Source of the DNA: Actinomycetota bacterium
GTDB taxonomy: Bacteria; Actinomycetota; Actinomycetes; Nanopelagicales; Nanopelagicaceae
Reading direction: 5' to 3'
DNA: 7,890 bases
NCBI GenBank assembly: GCA_010032085.1
Contig: RGYL01000029.1
Location: 1 to 7,890 of the forward strand
The notes below the pieces were generated by a model, which searched no databases, was not told the DNA's origin, and worked only from the letters and a program-made list of their open reading frames with translations. The position numbers and the translations under genes are program-made. Position 1 is the first letter of the stretch; every line of letters begins with the position of its first letter. This document shows, piece after piece, positions 5,484-7,890 of this stretch.

Positions 5484-6109
5484 GTCGCGACGATTTCTTC
5501 GCTAATTGGAGTAAGGCTCATGGAGATGCTGAGGTAAAGGGAATAGTTAAAGCTTGGCTAAGTATTAGTTTTCTAATTACTCGCCCTTTGATTGTTTTGA
5601 GAATAACTCCGAATACCCTCTCATTCTTATCAGTAATTGCAGCTATGGTTTTTCTAGTCTTAATTGAGACACATTGGGCGATATTTTTTCTAGTTCTATC
5701 ACTCCTTCTCGATGGCATCGATGGAACCGTGGCAATATCTACGGGGAAGACCTCGAAATTTGGAGCCTTGGTTGACGCCGTGGCAGATCGAATAGTTGAG
5801 GGGATTTGGGCCTACGCATTCTTTCAATTGGGCGCTCCCTGGCAAGTAATTGCGGTGGCTTGGAGCGCTGCTGCAACACAGGAATACATGCGCGCGCGAG
5901 CCGGTGGCCTCGGAGTTACAAAAGTATTGATGGTGACTTGGTCGGAGCGACCAGTACGCGCCACCTTGATATTTATTCCACTTGTTGGAAGGGTCTTTGG
6001 ATTAGAACTATTTGTTGTTGCAGCCTTTGCATGGGCTCTGTTGCAAGTTACCAGCGCAGCCTTCCTCTTCAACTCTCTTCGATTGCATTTGCAACAATCT
6101 CAGCGCTAA
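5480..6109 (+). CDS. CDP-alcohol phosphatidyltransferase-family membrane protein, substrate unknown
   Basis: A 209-residue integral membrane protein. The TPNTLS segment (43-48) and a CDP-alcohol phosphotransferase motif mark the family. The motif runs D78-x2-D81-G82-x2-A85-x9-G95-x3-D99-x3-D103, so all four metal-binding Asp residues are present. The position after A85, normally Arg, is I86. Family members transfer a phosphatidyl or related group from a CDP-linked lipid to an alcohol such as glycerol phosphate or inositol phosphate; cardiolipin and PI-phosphate synthases belong here. The acceptor cannot be told. Translation is coupled to metF (ATGA overlap at 5480-5483), with AAGGAA upstream at 5463-5468. 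The last 41 bases overlap the end of the convergent FAD oxidoreductase gene. It is not a UbiA-type carotenoid elongase, since the Asp pattern differs. Confidence 0.85.
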   Translation: MSRDDFFANWSKAHGDAEVKGIVKAWLSISFLITRPLIVLRITPNTLSFLSVIAAMVFLVLIETHWAIFFLVLSLLLDGIDGTVAISTGKTSKFGALVDAVADRIVEGIWAYAFFQLGAPWQVIAVAWSAAATQEYMRARAGGLGVTKVLMVTWSERPVRATLIFIPLVGRVFGLELFVVAAFAWALLQVTSAAFLFNSLRLHLQQSQR

Positions 6110-7577
6110 GTGCCACTAACGGCAATCCGCCACCGGGATGAGCTGAGCCACCTACGCAGAATAGGTTTTTCACAGGCGAGCGATTACGTGCGCGTAGAAA
6201 AGCCGAACGCGCCCCGTTACTTGATGGGCCATATATGGAACCTCCGGGCGCGCGGAACTCACGCTCTAAATCTGCTGGGGTGCGAATAATGCGATTGATT
6301 AGCCTGCTCTTGATCTCCAGGCCGCGACTTTCCAGAATATTAATTATGGAATCTGCGTAACTCTCCTTAAGTCCCGGCTTATCCCAGTCCATCCCTTCTT
6401 TTGGTAAATGACGAGGCGCATTAACAAGTATGAACCAAGCTTCGTTATTTGCATAAACCATTTTCTCATCGCGAGGATTGCAGATATAAATTGCTGGATC
6501 TTTCACCGGCTCATTTCGCTTGAATATGGCATCGAATTCCGCATCGTAATCCTCGGGGAAGAAAACCGTGTGATGATTTAAGTTGCTTGTACCTTTCAGG
6601 GATAAAAGTAGAGAAAACCCAGAGAGTGAAGGAGTTGCTTTTGCTAGCGAGCGGCGCGCGCGAGATGCAACCTTCTCTTCAGTTACGAGGGAGCCATATA
6701 GATGCGTGGCATCAGTATTGGAGATGATGAGATCGGCAGCGAAATTCCTTCCATCAGCAAGAGTTACTCCCGTCGCCAGTCCCTTCTCAGTTTTGATCTC
6801 CGTTACGAGTGAATTTAGATGGATTTCAACCCCGAGTTCTTGGATACGTGTGGCCAGTGAGTTGGCGAGCTGACCAATACCGCCGCTAACGTGCCAGGCC
6901 CCAAAGGCTTCTTCAACAAAGGCGATTGTTAGGAGAACTGCGGGAGCTTTGCGCGGATCTGATCCGGTATATGTCGCATAGCGATCAATAATTTTGGCTA
7001 GGTATGGATTATCTGTGTAACTGCTGGTGATACTTCGCAGAGATTTCCAAGGTGCGATAGTGCGAGAATCCTTAAGAAGAGTCCTACGCCTTAGGAATGG
7101 CCAGATGCTCTTTAACTCGCCTTCAATGAAGTCTTCCCTCGATGCCTCCCACATCCGCTCAGCTCTTTCCAAGAGACGATGCCAATCTTTAGCGGCTTCC
7201 TCGCCAAAGGATTTTTTAATTTCACCGACAGTGCGATTATGTGAAAGGTTTGGAAAAGTTACACGTTTACCATCATGAAATATGTACTCGAAAGAAGGGT
7301 CCACCGGCTTTAAATCAAGTAAATGCTCAAGTCGCTTACCTGTTTTAATAAACAAATCGCGGTAAACCGCCGGAAGAGTTAGAAGAGAAGGACCTATATC
7401 AAATGCAAATCCATCAATTGCAACGGTTTGGCATTTGCCACCAAGTCGGTCACTCGCCTCAAATAACTTTACCTTGTGTCCTTTTTTGGCGAGCCGAGCT
7501 GAGACTGCAAGGCCGGCCATTCCGCCACCTATGACAATTACTTCTTTTGGCGCTTTCGTCGGAAAGTGATGGCTCAT
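6069..7577 (-). CDS. Second CrtI-superfamily FAD oxidoreductase (CrtD/CrtP-like carotenoid desaturase or oxygenase)
   Basis: A 502-residue flavoprotein of the phytoene desaturase superfamily. The FAD-binding motif IGGGMAG is at 16-22, with acidic E40 ending strand two, followed by FDIGPSLLTLP. A middle segment FFPEDYDAEFDAIF with IYICNPRDEK and WFILVNAP resembles CrtD (1-hydroxycarotenoid 3,4-desaturase) and CrtP/CrtO-type proteins more than phytoene desaturases. The C-terminal signature is VGGSAHPGGGLPLVALSAE (475-493). Its exact reaction on a carotene end group is not determinable by eye. The ATG at 7577 overlaps the stop of the upstream glycosyltransferase (ATGA), and a co-transcribed desaturase-glycosyltransferase pair suggests modification and glycosylation of a carotenoid. 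The 3' end overlaps the phosphatidyltransferase gene by 41 bases, within its conserved C-terminal helix. Confidence 0.88.
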   Translation of the reverse strand: MSHHFPTKAPKEVIVIGGGMAGLAVSARLAKKGHKVKLFEASDRLGGKCQTVAIDGFAFDIGPSLLTLPAVYRDLFIKTGKRLEHLLDLKPVDPSFEYIFHDGKRVTFPNLSHNRTVGEIKKSFGEEAAKDWHRLLERAERMWEASREDFIEGELKSIWPFLRRRTLLKDSRTIAPWKSLRSITSSYTDNPYLAKIIDRYATYTGSDPRKAPAVLLTIAFVEEAFGAWHVSGGIGQLANSLATRIQELGVEIHLNSLVTEIKTEKGLATGVTLADGRNFAADLIISNTDATHLYGSLVTEEKVASRARRSLAKATPSLSGFSLLLSLKGTSNLNHHTVFFPEDYDAEFDAIFKRNEPVKDPAIYICNPRDEKMVYANNEAWFILVNAPRHLPKEGMDWDKPGLKESYADSIINILESRGLEIKSRLINRIIRTPADLEREFRAPGGSIYGPSSNGARSAFLRARNRSPVKNLFCVGGSAHPGGGLPLVALSAEIVANAIEES

Positions 7578-7890
7578 ATCTTTCTACCGCGCCACTCTAA
7601 ATTTCCGCTCCGCTTCAAGAATAGCGAGCGAAGAATTAAGTAAATCCATATCGAAATTGCAATTGGGTGGAGCGGCGCAGTTATTAGCACGGAGCGAGTC
7701 TTTAGTGCGGCCATAGCCCGCGAGAGTACAAGCCCAATTGAAGAGAGAATCGCCCAGGTTTCAAGCTTTGCAAGGGCTATGAAGGGATATATCGAACTGA
7801 TGAATAAGAATCCGATCGCAAGAAGCGCCCCAGCGGTCCCACCAAAAGCGCGCCATTGAGATTTTGAATAACCATCAATTAGCGCCCTTG
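7574..7890 (-). CDS. Probable family 2 glycosyltransferase, C-terminal part (5' end outside the window)
   Basis: Minus-strand translation gives 105 uninterrupted codons from the window edge to a TGA at 7576-7574. The fragment reads GYSKSQWRAFGG near its start, then about three hydrophobic segments, then LHPIAISIWIYLILRS and a final EWRGRKI. The SKS..AFGG stretch, the membrane-anchored tail and the closing W-x-GR are typical of membrane family 2 glycosyltransferases such as HpnB, CrtQ and CruG-type carotenoid glycosyltransferases. The catalytic GT-A domain with its DxD motif would lie right of the window, so the assignment rests on the tail alone. Stop/start overlap with the CrtD-like gene implies one operon and supports a role in carotenoid glycosylation. 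The sugar and acceptor are unknown. Confidence 0.65.
   Translation of the reverse strand, partial: RALIDGYSKSQWRAFGGTAGALLAIGFLFISSIYPFIALAKLETWAILSSIGLVLSRAMAALKTRSVLITAPLHPIAISIWIYLILRSLFLKRSGNLEWRGRKI

Noticed and set aside
5480..6109. Reading the membrane protein after metF as a CrtEb/UbiA-type prenyltransferase for C50 carotenoids
   Set aside because: The Asp pattern D-x2-DG-x2-A-x9-G-x3-D-x3-D is that of CDP-alcohol phosphatidyltransferases, not the NDxxD-type motifs of UbiA enzymes.
6583..7278. Plus-strand open frames inside the CrtD-like gene (6583-6873, 7027-7278) as small genes
   Set aside because: They lie antisense to conserved coding sequence, show no family features and have no convincing ribosome site.

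Overview
This 7.9 kb window looks like a compact carotenoid (isoprenoid pigment) locus from a free-living actinobacterium, most likely one of the small-genome freshwater lineages (acI/Nanopelagicales-like). That placement is inference. It rests on the heterodimeric CrtYc/CrtYd lycopene cyclase, an actinobacterial-type phytoene synthase, a metF gene beside a GGPP synthase gene (an arrangement I recall from Mycobacterium and Corynebacterium), base composition in the mid-40s % GC in the lines I counted, almost no intergenic DNA, and several apparently leaderless starts. No rRNA, tRNA, mobile element, CRISPR array or long repeat was seen. No stretch over 300 bases lacks a gene; the only sizeable gap (425-530) holds a riboswitch and promoters.

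Layout, left to right. (1) 1-424, minus strand: the first 141 codons of a PnuC-family membrane transporter. It is preceded at 432-515 by an RNA leader with the hallmarks of a TPP (THI-box) riboswitch, so it is best read as the thiamine transporter PnuT and not a nicotinamide riboside transporter. (2) 531-1165, plus strand: crtYc-crtYd, the two small membrane subunits of lycopene beta-cyclase. (3) 4613 down to 1162, minus strand: crtE-crtI-crtB, giving GGPP synthase, phytoene desaturase and phytoene synthase. (4) 4638-6109, plus strand: metF (5,10-methylenetetrahydrofolate reductase) and a CDP-alcohol phosphatidyltransferase-family membrane protein. (5) 7890 down to 6069, minus strand: the C-terminal end of a probable family 2 glycosyltransferase, followed by a second CrtI-superfamily FAD oxidoreductase (CrtD/CrtP-like).

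How the genes work together: CrtE makes GGPP, CrtB condenses two GGPP to phytoene, CrtI desaturates it to lycopene, and CrtYc/CrtYd cyclise it to gamma- or beta-carotene. Beta-carotene is the precursor of retinal for rhodopsins, but no opsin or retinal-forming oxygenase gene is in the window. The second desaturase/oxygenase plus glycosyltransferase suggests a side branch to a glycosylated carotenoid. metF and the phosphatidyltransferase have no obvious pathway link to pigment synthesis.

The least routine signals are: the riboswitch that reassigns the transporter; its atypical, apparently closed pyrophosphate-sensing arm; two divergent gene pairs whose candidate -10 elements overlap with starts placed for leaderless transcripts; the phosphatidyltransferase whose otherwise intact motif has Ile where Arg is usual; and convergent genes that overlap at their ends.
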